Source of the DNA: Hyphobacterium marinum
GTDB lineage: Bacteria > Pseudomonadota > Alphaproteobacteria > Caulobacterales > Maricaulaceae
Assembly: GCF_036330325.1 (NCBI RefSeq)
Contig: NZ_JAZDRO010000007.1
Location: 1 to 64,000 of the forward strand
Direction: 5' to 3'
Length of the DNA: 64,000 bases
Shown here: positions 55,242 through 63,095 of the stretch, one piece after another
Layout: every line of letters starts with the position of its first letter
How positions within the stretch are numbered: position 1 is the first letter of the stretch
The notes under the pieces: model-generated
Databases searched by the model: none
Seen by the model: the letters and a program-made list of their open reading frames with translations, nothing else
Told to the model about the DNA's origin: nothing
Translations under genes and position numbers: made by a program

Positions 55242-56245
55242 AGAAATCCCTCTGGTTTGCGGGCGTCATGGCCCTGACCTTCGCGGCGACGGCGTGCGCC
55301 GACAATTCCGCGACTGAAGCCGAGACCACAAATGATGCGGCTCCGGCTGGCGAAGTGGCTGGTTCTGCGGCGTCGAGCGCAGCGGTCAATACCGCCGCTT
55401 CTGTCGTCCAGGAGGAAGCAAGTGAACCGGAAACCTCGGCTTTCGAATTCCCGGACGATGCCTGGCGGACGGTCGATCCGGAAGACATGCTGTATATCGA
55501 GACCGATCACGGCATGATCGTCATCGAGCTGGCTCCGGAATTCGCACCTCAGCACGTCGAGCGCATGACCACGCTGGCGCGGCAGAATTTCTATGACTAC
55601 CTGGTCTGGCACCGCGTCATCGATGGCTTCGTCGCGCAGGGCGGCGGCAGCCGGTCCAATCCCAATCATGGCACCGATTTGCCGAATGTTCCCGGCGAAT
55701 TCACTACGCGCCGTGGTCCGGACATGCCGATCACCGAGCTGCAGCAACGCACGGTCAATCCGCGTCAGGACCCGCGCGAAGCTCCGGCCGGCTTCTGGAA
55801 CGGATTCCCGGCGGGAACCGGGCCGATCGTCCAGGCCAGCATCACGGGCGACGGCCGGGTGCAATCCTGGCTGCTGCACTGCACCGGAGCGGCCGCCATG
55901 GCACGGACGAACGATCCCAACAGCGCGGGCAGCCAGTTCTACATCACCCGCGGCAATGCCGAGCATCTCAATGCCCAGTATACGGTCTGGGGCCGGGTCC
56001 GGCACGGTCAGGACGCGGTCAACGCGATTGCCGTCGGAACGATGGGGCAGGATCTCGGCTTCTCGCCGGACACCATCGTTTCCATGCGGGTCGGCTCCGA
56101 CCTGCCTGAAGACGAGCAAATGACGATTGAGGTCGCGGACACCAATTCGGATGCCTTCGCGGCCTATCTCGACACACTGCGCAATGCGGACGGCAATCTG
56201 CCGGACGTTTGCGACATTCCTGTTCCCACACGCGTTACGGAGTAG
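55238..56245 (+). CDS. peptidyl-prolyl isomerase (cyclophilin), probable envelope lipoprotein
   Basis: This 335-residue cyclophilin has a GTG start coupled to coaD. The signal ends ATAC with Cys20, a possible lipobox, followed by a disordered Ala/Glu-rich linker to about residue 75. The cyclophilin core has FYDYLVWHRVIDGFVAQGGG and MARTNDPNSAGSQFYITRG. Between these lies a 70-residue insert (about 150-215) rich in Arg/Pro and not found in small cyclophilins. It probably folds exported proteins in the periplasm. The second cyclophilin follows at once. Confidence 0.88.
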   Translation: MKKSLWFAGVMALTFAATACADNSATEAETTNDAAPAGEVAGSAASSAAVNTAASVVQEEASEPETSAFEFPDDAWRTVDPEDMLYIETDHGMIVIELAPEFAPQHVERMTTLARQNFYDYLVWHRVIDGFVAQGGGSRSNPNHGTDLPNVPGEFTTRRGPDMPITELQQRTVNPRQDPREAPAGFWNGFPAGTGPIVQASITGDGRVQSWLLHCTGAAAMARTNDPNSAGSQFYITRGNAEHLNAQYTVWGRVRHGQDAVNAIAVGTMGQDLGFSPDTIVSMRVGSDLPEDEQMTIEVADTNSDAFAAYLDTLRNADGNLPDVCDIPVPTRVTE

Positions 56246-56251
56246 CTTTAA

Positions 56252-56707
56252 ATGGCTGACCAGAATCTCGTTTTCACCCTTGATGGCGGCGACGTCACCA
56301 TTCGGCTGCGCGACGATCTTGCGCCCAAACACACCGCGCGGATCGCCGAGCTGGCGAAGGACGGTTTCTATGACGGGCTGACCTTTCACCGGGTGATCGA
56401 CGGGTTCGTCGCCCAGGGCGGCTGTCCGCAGGGCAATGGTACGGGCGGTACGGGCCAAAAGATCGACGCCGAGTTCAATTCCGCGCCGCACGTGCGCGGT
56501 GCGTGCTCGATGGCGCGGACGTCCGATCCGAATTCGGCTGACTGCCAGTTCTTCATATGCCTCGATGAAGTGCCCTATCTCGACAACCAGTACACGGTTT
56601 GGGGCGAGGTCATTGACGGCATGGAGCATGTCGACGCGCTGCCCAAGGGCGAGCCGCCGGCCAGCCCGGGCGTGATCCAGTCGGCGCGCGTCGAAGACGC
56701 CGCCTGA
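56252..56707 (+). CDS. ppiB: peptidyl-prolyl isomerase, cytosolic cyclophilin
   Basis: This 151-residue minimal cyclophilin has no signal peptide. Active-site motifs are FYDGLTFHRVIDGFVAQGG (Arg, Phe) and SMARTSDPNSADCQFFICL, then YTVWGEVIDGMEHVD. It is six bases after the larger cyclophilin, so coaD and both isomerases form one operon. Confidence 0.93.
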   Translation: MADQNLVFTLDGGDVTIRLRDDLAPKHTARIAELAKDGFYDGLTFHRVIDGFVAQGGCPQGNGTGGTGQKIDAEFNSAPHVRGACSMARTSDPNSADCQFFICLDEVPYLDNQYTVWGEVIDGMEHVDALPKGEPPASPGVIQSARVEDAA

Positions 56708-56819
56708 AGAATCCGGCCGGACTCACAGGCGTCATTCCCCGGCTCGTCAGGGGAATCTCTCTTCACGAGATCACCCGCATAAAGCGGGTGATGACGCGCT
56801 TAAATCGTCGGGGCTGTCC

Positions 56820-57425
56820 ATGAGCTTCATCCCGCCCCGCCTCCTTGAAGATCCGGTTCTCGCGGCGACACATGATTATGCGCTCGACCCGCTCGACGCC
56901 GGGACACTGGCGCGGGCGGGAGAGGCAGCCTGTGAACCCGGAGACGAGCCGGCCGCGCTGCGACGCCGGGCGGCGGGCCTGCTGGCGGTGGCGGGTGCGG
57001 CGCTCGCAGAAACACTGTCCGATCCGGAAGACTTTTACCTGACAATTGCCGCAGCCGGGTCGAACCGGCTCGCCGATGTCATGGCACGGCATGAGGACGC
57101 CCTGCCGGACCCGGAAGAGGCGGTCACCTTGAACGATGCGCAGATTGCCTCGGTGCAGCGGCTGATTGCCGAGACCTGGCGTGTCGTGACGGTTGCCGAA
57201 AGGTCTCTTGCCGATCTGACGACGCCCGGCCTCACCGGGGCGGCGTTATGGGCCGAGCGCCGCGCTGCGGCGCATGTTCTCACCAGCCGGGCAATGGCGT
57301 CTGAAACGCTCATGGAGCTTCGCGGGGCGGGACGTTTTCCCGACACCGCCGGCACCTACGGCGAAGAGACGGTCGCGCGCGCGCACGAAATGCTGGTGGC
57401 GTGCGGATTGCCTATGGAGGTCTGA
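56820..57425 (+). CDS. hypothetical helical protein
   Basis: This 201-residue protein has no signal peptide or membrane segment, is Ala/Leu/Glu-rich and is predicted to be all helical (ALRRRAAGLLAVAGAALAETL, TWRVVTVAERSLADL). I do not recognise a family. ATG at 56820 lies 112 bases after ppiB. A repeat-rich gap separates it from the convergent EEP gene. Confidence 0.55.
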   Translation: MSFIPPRLLEDPVLAATHDYALDPLDAGTLARAGEAACEPGDEPAALRRRAAGLLAVAGAALAETLSDPEDFYLTIAAAGSNRLADVMARHEDALPDPEEAVTLNDAQIASVQRLIAETWRVVTVAERSLADLTTPGLTGAALWAERRAAAHVLTSRAMASETLMELRGAGRFPDTAGTYGEETVARAHEMLVACGLPMEV

Positions 57426-57469
57426 CGGGCTTTCGAGGGGCTAGAATAATCCGCCCAGGAAAACTCACG

Positions 57470-57665
57470 GGGGTTCCTGCGAAAGCAGGACTCCAGCAAG
57501 TGGCAAAACTGGGTCCCAGCCTGCGCTGGGACCGCGTGCTTTCCGGCCATGTGTTGAGGGCCCAGACTTGCGTCATGCCTTGGCTTGTCCGGGGCATCGA
57601 TGGACCACAGGGCCTTACAGAATCGGCCTGAGGTCCCGGTTCGGGACTGCAGCCCGGCCGGGGCT
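57470..57665. repeat. repeat-rich convergent gap (REP-like hairpins and half CCGGGACC element)
   Basis: Three signals are seen. CCTGC-GAAA-GCAGG at 57477-57490 is a hairpin with a GNRA-type loop. TCCCAGC-CTGC-GCTGGGA at 57511-57528 is a second hairpin. GAGGTCCCGGTTCGGGAC...GGCCGGGGCTTC at about 57630-57667 matches the right half of the elements at 5418-5512 and 7566-7652. No gene is visible in the gap. Confidence 0.65.
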
Positions 57666-58682
57666 TCAACTCACCTTCCACAATCGCACCATCACCGGAC
57701 GGTGATCGGACCCGGTATTGGGGCCGCGTTCGACTGAAAGCGTCGTCCAGGCCTCACCGGCGAAGACATGGTCGATGCCGGTGAACATGGTAGGCAAGCG
57801 GAAACCGCCAAGACCAAAGCGCTGGCCGATCCCCTGCGACGGCCAAGTTGCCAGCAGGCGCGTGCGGCGTTCCAAGCCGAAATCCCGGTCCATGCGCGCC
57901 AGAGCCAGCGAGGGCGCGGCGGCATTGAAATCGCCCGCGACGATCATCGTATTTCGTTCGAATTGCCGGAGCTGTTCGGCGAGGTTCTGACGTTGCTCGT
58001 TCTGGACCGAGAGGGGGTCGGGCCAGGTCATGTGGACCGAGACCACGACGGCTGTCGTGCCGTCCTCGAGCCGGATTCGTGCCCAGGTCGAGGGCGGGAA
58101 CTGGTGCCGCCACCATTCGTATTCTGCTGGGCGGGATGCAATCAGCAGATCCTGCATGCAGCCGGATTCCACGATCTCCAGCCGTGACAGGATGCGCGAG
58201 GAGTGGCGGGTGCATTCGGCCTCGAACGGGTAGACGGCCCGGAGCCGGTCCGTGACGTCTCCCGACTCGCCGAACGCCTCCTGAAGGGCGACGACATCGG
58301 CGTCCATTTCGATCAACACGGCGGCGGCGCGGTTAGCGGCCTCGTTGCGGCCCCAGAGGTTATGGGTTGCGATGGTCAACGTCGTGATCGCGTCAGGATA
58401 GGGTGTCCGCCCATTGTCGGTAATGCTTCGCGCGACTTCCGGAGCGACGGGTCCGGAAATCGCGACCAGGGCGGCCAGGCAGATCAGCGCGGGTCGCCAG
58501 CGTCGCAGGATCAGGGTCAGGGCCAGCAAACCCAGAGCGGCAATGGCGATCAGCGCCCAGACCTGGCGGAAGAGATCAAACCCGGACCAGAGCGGCGCGA
58601 GCCAGACCAGGACGGCGAGCATAACCGATCCCGCGGCAGCGAGATTGGCGAGCGGCGATGGCGGGCGGGGCCGGAAGATCAT
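57666..58682 (-). CDS. endonuclease/exonuclease/phosphatase-family protein with an N-terminal membrane domain
   Basis: I start at the ATG at 58682 (MIFRPRPPSPLANLAAAG), giving 338 residues. Three helices (about 10-30, 36-58, 62-80) anchor it, and the catalytic domain faces the periplasm or outside. Motifs of the EEP fold are present: ATHNLWGRN (metal Asn), DVVALQEAF (Glu), VVVSVHMTWPDP, IVAGDFNAA (Asp, Asn), IDHVFAG and the terminal SDHRPVMV (His). Family members cleave DNA, phosphoinositides or sphingomyelin; the membrane anchor argues for an extracytoplasmic substrate. The gene is divergent from queA. Confidence 0.8.
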   Translation of the reverse strand: MIFRPRPPSPLANLAAAGSVMLAVLVWLAPLWSGFDLFRQVWALIAIAALGLLALTLILRRWRPALICLAALVAISGPVAPEVARSITDNGRTPYPDAITTLTIATHNLWGRNEAANRAAAVLIEMDADVVALQEAFGESGDVTDRLRAVYPFEAECTRHSSRILSRLEIVESGCMQDLLIASRPAEYEWWRHQFPPSTWARIRLEDGTTAVVVSVHMTWPDPLSVQNEQRQNLAEQLRQFERNTMIVAGDFNAAAPSLALARMDRDFGLERRTRLLATWPSQGIGQRFGLGGFRLPTMFTGIDHVFAGEAWTTLSVERGPNTGSDHRPVMVRLWKVS

Positions 58683-58764
58683 GACCGTTACCGGCCTCCT
58701 GCACTCAAGCGAAACACACCGCCAAACTTGCCGCCCGGCATGGCGAAAGATAGACGGTCGCGCC

Positions 58765-59823
58765 ATGCGCGTCTCCGATTTTGATTTTGAGCTGCCCGAA
58801 GACCGGATCGCCCTGCGGCCTGCACGCCCGCGCGATGCCGCGCGCCTGCTGCATGTCGGCGCGGATGGCGCGCTCGGCGATTTTGGCATTCTGGATTTGC
58901 CTGGCCTGCTCCAGCCCGGCGATCTGATGGTGTTCAACGACACGCGGGTCATCCCGGCAGCCTTGAATGGTATCCGTCCGGCGCGCGCCGAAGGCGCGGG
59001 CGGGGATGTCGCGGTCGAGGTCAATCTGCACAAGCGCGAGAGCGCCGACACCTGGCACGCCTTTGCCCGGCCGGCCAAGCGGTTGCGCGACGGTGACAAA
59101 ATCGCCTTTGGCGCGCTTAGCTGCACCGTCATTAGCAAGGCAGATGGTGGTGACGTCGCGCTGCGATTTGACCGCTCCGGCGCGGACCTGGACGCCGCCA
59201 TCGCCGAGGCTGGCGCGCCGCCCCTGCCGCCCTACATCGCGCGTAAGCGGACGCCGGACGCGCAGGACACCGAAGATTATCAGACGACGTTCGCCCGGGC
59301 CGAAGGCTCTGTCGCGGCCCCGACAGCGGGCCTGCACTTTACCGACCGGCTGTTCGCGGCGCTCGACGCGCGCGGTGTAGAACGCACCCACGTCACGCTG
59401 CATGTCGGGGCGGGGACTTTCCTGCCGGTGAAGGCTGAGAACACGGTCGACCACGTCATGCATGCCGAGTGGTACGAGATTGGCGTGGAGGCCGCTCGCA
59501 CCATCAACACGGCGAAGGCCGAGGGGCGGCGGGTGATCCCGGTCGGGACGACGGCGCTGCGCACGATCGAGAGTGCGGCCCGTGATGGCGCAGTCAAGGC
59601 CGAGGCGCGCGACACGTCGATCTTCATCACGCCGGGCTATGACTTCCGGGTAACGGATGCCCTGCTGACCAATTTCCACCTGCCGAAGTCGACCCTGTTC
59701 ATGCTGGTGAGTGCGCTCAGCACGCTGCCGCACATGCAGGCGGCCTATGCCCATGCCATCGCGAACGGCTATCGCTTCTATTCCTATGGCGACGCCTGCC
59801 TGATAGAGCGCGCCCATGACTGA
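58765..59823 (+). CDS. queA: S-adenosylmethionine:tRNA ribosyltransferase-isomerase
   Basis: This 352-residue enzyme adds the epoxy-cyclopentane ring to 7-aminomethyl-deazaguanine in tRNA during queuosine synthesis. Signatures are FDFELPEDRIALRPA, VFNDTRVIPA, EGSVAAPTAGLHFT, THVTLHVGAGTFLPV and TNFHLPKSTLFMLV. ATG at 58765 begins MRVSDFDFELP. It overlaps tgt by eight bases, a usual queA-tgt pair. Confidence 0.95.
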   Translation: MRVSDFDFELPEDRIALRPARPRDAARLLHVGADGALGDFGILDLPGLLQPGDLMVFNDTRVIPAALNGIRPARAEGAGGDVAVEVNLHKRESADTWHAFARPAKRLRDGDKIAFGALSCTVISKADGGDVALRFDRSGADLDAAIAEAGAPPLPPYIARKRTPDAQDTEDYQTTFARAEGSVAAPTAGLHFTDRLFAALDARGVERTHVTLHVGAGTFLPVKAENTVDHVMHAEWYEIGVEAARTINTAKAEGRRVIPVGTTALRTIESAARDGAVKAEARDTSIFITPGYDFRVTDALLTNFHLPKSTLFMLVSALSTLPHMQAAYAHAIANGYRFYSYGDACLIERAHD

Positions 59824-60931
59824 TTTTCCGTTCGAGATTGCAGCGACAGACGGCCAGGCCCGCACCGGTGTCCTGAAAACAACGCGGGGAGAAATCCGCA
59901 CGCCAGCCTTCATGCCGGTCGGCACCGCCGCGACCGTGAAGGCGCTTTACATGGACCAGGTCCGCGATGCGGGCTCGGACATCATTTTGGGGAACACCTA
60001 TCACCTGATGCTGCGCCCTGGCGCGGAGCGGGTGAAGCGCCTTGGCGGTCTGCACGCCTTTTCCGGCTGGTCCGGACCTATGCTGACCGATTCGGGCGGG
60101 TTCCAGGTCTGGTCGCTGGCCAATCTGCGCAAGCTGACCGAGGACGGCGTCACCTTCCAGAGCCATGTCGACGGATCGAGCCATGCGCTGACGCCGGAAC
60201 GGTCCATCGAGATCCAGGCCGATCTGCTGGGCTCCGACATCGTCATGCAGCTGGATGAATGTACGCCTTTCCCGTGTCCGAAGGACGCCGCGCGGGAGTC
60301 CATGGAATTGTCTCTGCGCTGGGGCAAACGGTCGAAGACTGCGTTCGGCGAGCGCGACAGCCAGACCCTTTTCGGCATCGTGCAGGGTTCGGTATTCGAG
60401 GATCTGCGCCGGGAGAGTGCCGAGCGTCTCGTCGAGACCGGCTTTGGCGGCTATGCCATTGGCGGGCTCGCCGTCGGTGAGGGTTTCGAGACGATGTGCG
60501 AGGTCCTCGATTTCACGACGCCGCTACTGCCTGCTGACCGGCCCCGCTACCTGATGGGTGTCGGCAAGCCGGTTGACCTTGTCGAAGCTATTGCGCGCGG
60601 TGTCGACATGTTCGATTGCGTCCTGCCGACGCGGTCCGGGCGGCACGGTCAGGCGTGGACGGATGAAGGGCCGATCAACCTGAAGAATGCCCGATTTGCC
60701 GAGGACCAGAGTCCGCTAAACGAGCACATCAACTGCCCGGCAAGCCGAGACTATTCAAAGGCTTATATTCATCACCTCATCCGGTGCGGGGAGTATCTGG
60801 GCTCGATGCTCCTGTCCTGGCACAACATCGCCTACTATCAGGACCTGATGGCGCGGATGCGCGCGGCCATTGCCAACGGGACGTTCGAGGGTTTCCGGAA
60901 AGACTTCCGGTCCGGCTTGCGAGAAAGCTAG
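59816..60931 (+). CDS. tgt: queuine tRNA-ribosyltransferase (tRNA-guanine transglycosylase)
   Basis: This 371-residue enzyme exchanges guanine 34 for preQ1 in tRNAs with GUN anticodons; the tRNA-Asn (GUU) in this window is one substrate. Signatures are TPAFMPVGT, LTDSGGFQVWSL (catalytic Asp), MQLDECTPFP, GGLAVGEG and FDCVLPTR (nucleophile Asp). The usual CxCxxC zinc motif near 305 reads NARFAEDQSPLNEHINC: the Cys triplet is mostly replaced. Activity may therefore differ from the bacterial norm, and this is worth checking. The stop shares CTAG with the next gene. Confidence 0.93.
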   Translation: MTDFPFEIAATDGQARTGVLKTTRGEIRTPAFMPVGTAATVKALYMDQVRDAGSDIILGNTYHLMLRPGAERVKRLGGLHAFSGWSGPMLTDSGGFQVWSLANLRKLTEDGVTFQSHVDGSSHALTPERSIEIQADLLGSDIVMQLDECTPFPCPKDAARESMELSLRWGKRSKTAFGERDSQTLFGIVQGSVFEDLRRESAERLVETGFGGYAIGGLAVGEGFETMCEVLDFTTPLLPADRPRYLMGVGKPVDLVEAIARGVDMFDCVLPTRSGRHGQAWTDEGPINLKNARFAEDQSPLNEHINCPASRDYSKAYIHHLIRCGEYLGSMLLSWHNIAYYQDLMARMRAAIANGTFEGFRKDFRSGLRES

Positions 60932-61551
60932 CCTACCAGTCCGTACTCGCGAAACGCCCGGTCGAGTTCCCGGCGCTCACACCCGAACCCGTCAAACAGT
61001 CCGCGCAGGTATGCGCGGCGCTTCAGGGCCATTTCACGCCGGTCGCGGGCTTCCTGTTCAATTTCACCGGCCCGGCCGACAAAGCGGACCAGGGGGCGGG
61101 CCGGGTTAAGGCCGACGATGACCGACCGGTAAAGACCGCGTGCGCCATCCGCGGCGGCATCGCCGGTCCGGTCTGCCCAGACGCGGCTCTGGTCTATCCA
61201 GTCTTCGTCGCCATCCCCATTCATGTCCTGGGGAGCCTCGTACTCGGCGCGCAAATCGACGATTTCCTCGTCCTCGCCCAAGACGGCCGTCAACCGGGCG
61301 ATATCGATGGCAACTGTCCGGCAACGACGGACCTCGCCGCGGCCGCCATAAGGCGTGGGGACGGTCAGGTCGCCCTGGTCCACCATGACCGGGCCTGGGC
61401 GATCCATAGGCAGGCCAACGGCATCCACGACGGCGGAGCGGGTTTCCTGGCCGCTGAAGCGCGCCGCTGCCACGGTGCGATCGCGCGTGGACGAACAGCC
61501 CGGCAGAACGACGGCAGAAGCAATGCAAATGAGGACAAGGCTTCGTAACAT
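60928..61551 (-). CDS. putative lipoprotein of unknown function
   Basis: Starting at the ATG at 61551 (61560 is also possible), the 207-residue protein has a lipoprotein signal ending VLPGC (C19). Near residue 112 there is DMNGDGDEDW, which resembles a calcium-binding repeat loop. The last third is basic and helical (ARDRREMALKRRAYLRGLF). No family is recognised. Its stop overlaps the tgt stop in CTAG. Confidence 0.6.
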   Translation of the reverse strand: MLRSLVLICIASAVVLPGCSSTRDRTVAAARFSGQETRSAVVDAVGLPMDRPGPVMVDQGDLTVPTPYGGRGEVRRCRTVAIDIARLTAVLGEDEEIVDLRAEYEAPQDMNGDGDEDWIDQSRVWADRTGDAAADGARGLYRSVIVGLNPARPLVRFVGRAGEIEQEARDRREMALKRRAYLRGLFDGFGCERRELDRAFREYGLVG

Positions 61552-61640
61552 GGTGTCCATTTTACTGCGGATTCCGGCGGATTCGAGACCGCGGCATGAC
61601 CTTTCCGGTGCAGCCAACTGCCGCCCGGCGTCGAGATGAG

Positions 61641-61667
61641 TTGACCCCACAGGAGCTTCGCTATAGG
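61641..61667 (+). promoter_or_regulatory. possible promoter of tRNA-Lys
   Basis: TTGACC and TATAGG are separated by 15 bases, two shorter than ideal, and end 27 bases before the tRNA. It is the only promoter-like pair in the gap. Confidence 0.35.
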
Positions 61668-61693
61668 CCTCCCGCCCTGACCAGCGGTGGTAA

Positions 61694-61769
61694 GAGCCTG
61701 TAGCTCAGTTGGTAGAGCAACTGACTTTTAATCAGTAGGTCCAGGGTTCGAATCCCTGCGGGCTCACCA
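61694..61769 (+). tRNA. tRNA-Lys (UUU)
   Basis: The acceptor arm GAGCCTG pairs with CGGGCTC (one T-G pair), followed by discriminator A and encoded CCA. The anticodon stem ACTGA/TCAGT encloses CTTTTAA, so the anticodon is UUU. The D-arm AGCTCAGTTGG and T-arm GGGTTCGAATCCC are standard. Confidence 0.96.
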
Positions 61770-61781
61770 TCACTCGTCAGT

Positions 61782-63068
61782 TCAATGCACTGTCGGCCCG
61801 ATCAGTTCCGCCTCGGCCAGGATGAGGAGGAGGGTGGCCTGCAGCGCCACATGGGCGTCAACGTCTTCCCAGCTCTCGTCTGGCGAATGCGCATCGCGTG
61901 AAATGCCGCCACGGCTGATCGTGATGGCCGGAACACCCAGGGACATCGGAATATTGGCGTCCGTCGAGGACTCGCGCATTTCCGCGTCGATCCCGAATGT
62001 GCGAAGCGCTGCAACGGCATGCTGAACAAGCGGTTGGCCGGGATCATTCTGGCCCGGAGGCCGGTACCCGATCGGGGTCAGCGACAATTCCAGCTCCGGA
62101 CCTTCGCGGCGGCGGGCATTTTCCGCGGCCAGCGCGTCATGCATGGAGGCCAGGAAGGCATCATGCAGCGCATTCAGCTTGTCCGGGCTGGCTGAGCGCA
62201 TGTCGACTTCCATAGTGCTTTCAAACGGAATTGAATTGACCGATGTACCGCCCTCGATCCGTCCGACCGAGAACGTCGCCTTGTCGCCGTCGAGCGTAAT
62301 CGGTGTCGCAGATTCGGTAAAACGCACAATGGCTTCGGCCAGGGCCTGGTGCGGATGTGCCATGCCAAATGCGGCGTAGGAATGCCCGCCCGGACCGGCG
62401 AATGTCACGCGGTAACGCAGCGAGCCGACGGCGTTGACAACGAGGCGCTCAACATCGCCGCCGTCAATCGCGATGAAGGCGTCGACGATTTCCGCACCAG
62501 GACGAAACAGATGGCGCACGCCGCGCAGGTCACCGATGCCCTCCTCGCCGACCGAGCCAATGAACAGCAGGGTGTCGCGCGTTTCGATCTCTTCGGCCTG
62601 CAGCACGTCGATCAGGGCCAGCAGCGCGACAAGGCCGCGTGAATTGTCCCCGATCCCCGGTGCGGTGAAGACGTTGCCCTCGCGCCGGACGGTGACATCC
62701 GTGCCTTCGGGGAAAACGGTGTCTAGGTGTGCGACGATGGCGATGGTCTCGCCGCCGGGGGCTCCCGGCCTGCGGCCGATCACATTGCCAACCTCGTCTA
62801 TGGTCACATCGTCCAGCCCCAGTGCCCGCATCCGCTCCGCGATATCGGCGGCGCGAGGCTCTTCACCGAAAGGCGGGGCGGGGATTTCATTGATGGCGAC
62901 CAGGCGTTCATTGTTCGTCTCGCGCATATCTTCCAGCCGTGCCATGGCGTCCTGGACAACAGGTTCGGCCATCAGGGCCGCTACGGTGGTGTCTGCATCG
63001 GTTTCGGTCTGGCCATTGGCTGGAGCGACGATCAGGAGGAGGGCGGCTAGGGCGGCGAAGAACTTCAT
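61782..63068 (-). CDS. exported M20-family peptidase
   Basis: This 428-residue di-zinc metallopeptidase has a signal peptide ending ANG at about residue 19. Metal and catalytic motifs include VAHLDTVFPEGT, APGIGDNSRG (bridging Asp), IGSVGEEGIGDL (Glu-Glu) and GGHSYAAFG in the dimer domain, with RDAHSPDESWE near the C-terminus (last His). M20 enzymes cleave short peptides or acyl-amino acids. The gene ends 12 bases after the tRNA-Lys gene and is downstream of the YfcC-type carrier, so together they may take up and process peptides or amino acids. Confidence 0.85.
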   Translation of the reverse strand: MKFFAALAALLLIVAPANGQTETDADTTVAALMAEPVVQDAMARLEDMRETNNERLVAINEIPAPPFGEEPRAADIAERMRALGLDDVTIDEVGNVIGRRPGAPGGETIAIVAHLDTVFPEGTDVTVRREGNVFTAPGIGDNSRGLVALLALIDVLQAEEIETRDTLLFIGSVGEEGIGDLRGVRHLFRPGAEIVDAFIAIDGGDVERLVVNAVGSLRYRVTFAGPGGHSYAAFGMAHPHQALAEAIVRFTESATPITLDGDKATFSVGRIEGGTSVNSIPFESTMEVDMRSASPDKLNALHDAFLASMHDALAAENARRREGPELELSLTPIGYRPPGQNDPGQPLVQHAVAALRTFGIDAEMRESSTDANIPMSLGVPAITISRGGISRDAHSPDESWEDVDAHVALQATLLLILAEAELIGPTVH

Positions 63069-63095
63069 GATGGGCTCCGGTAGCTGGGCTGGGGG

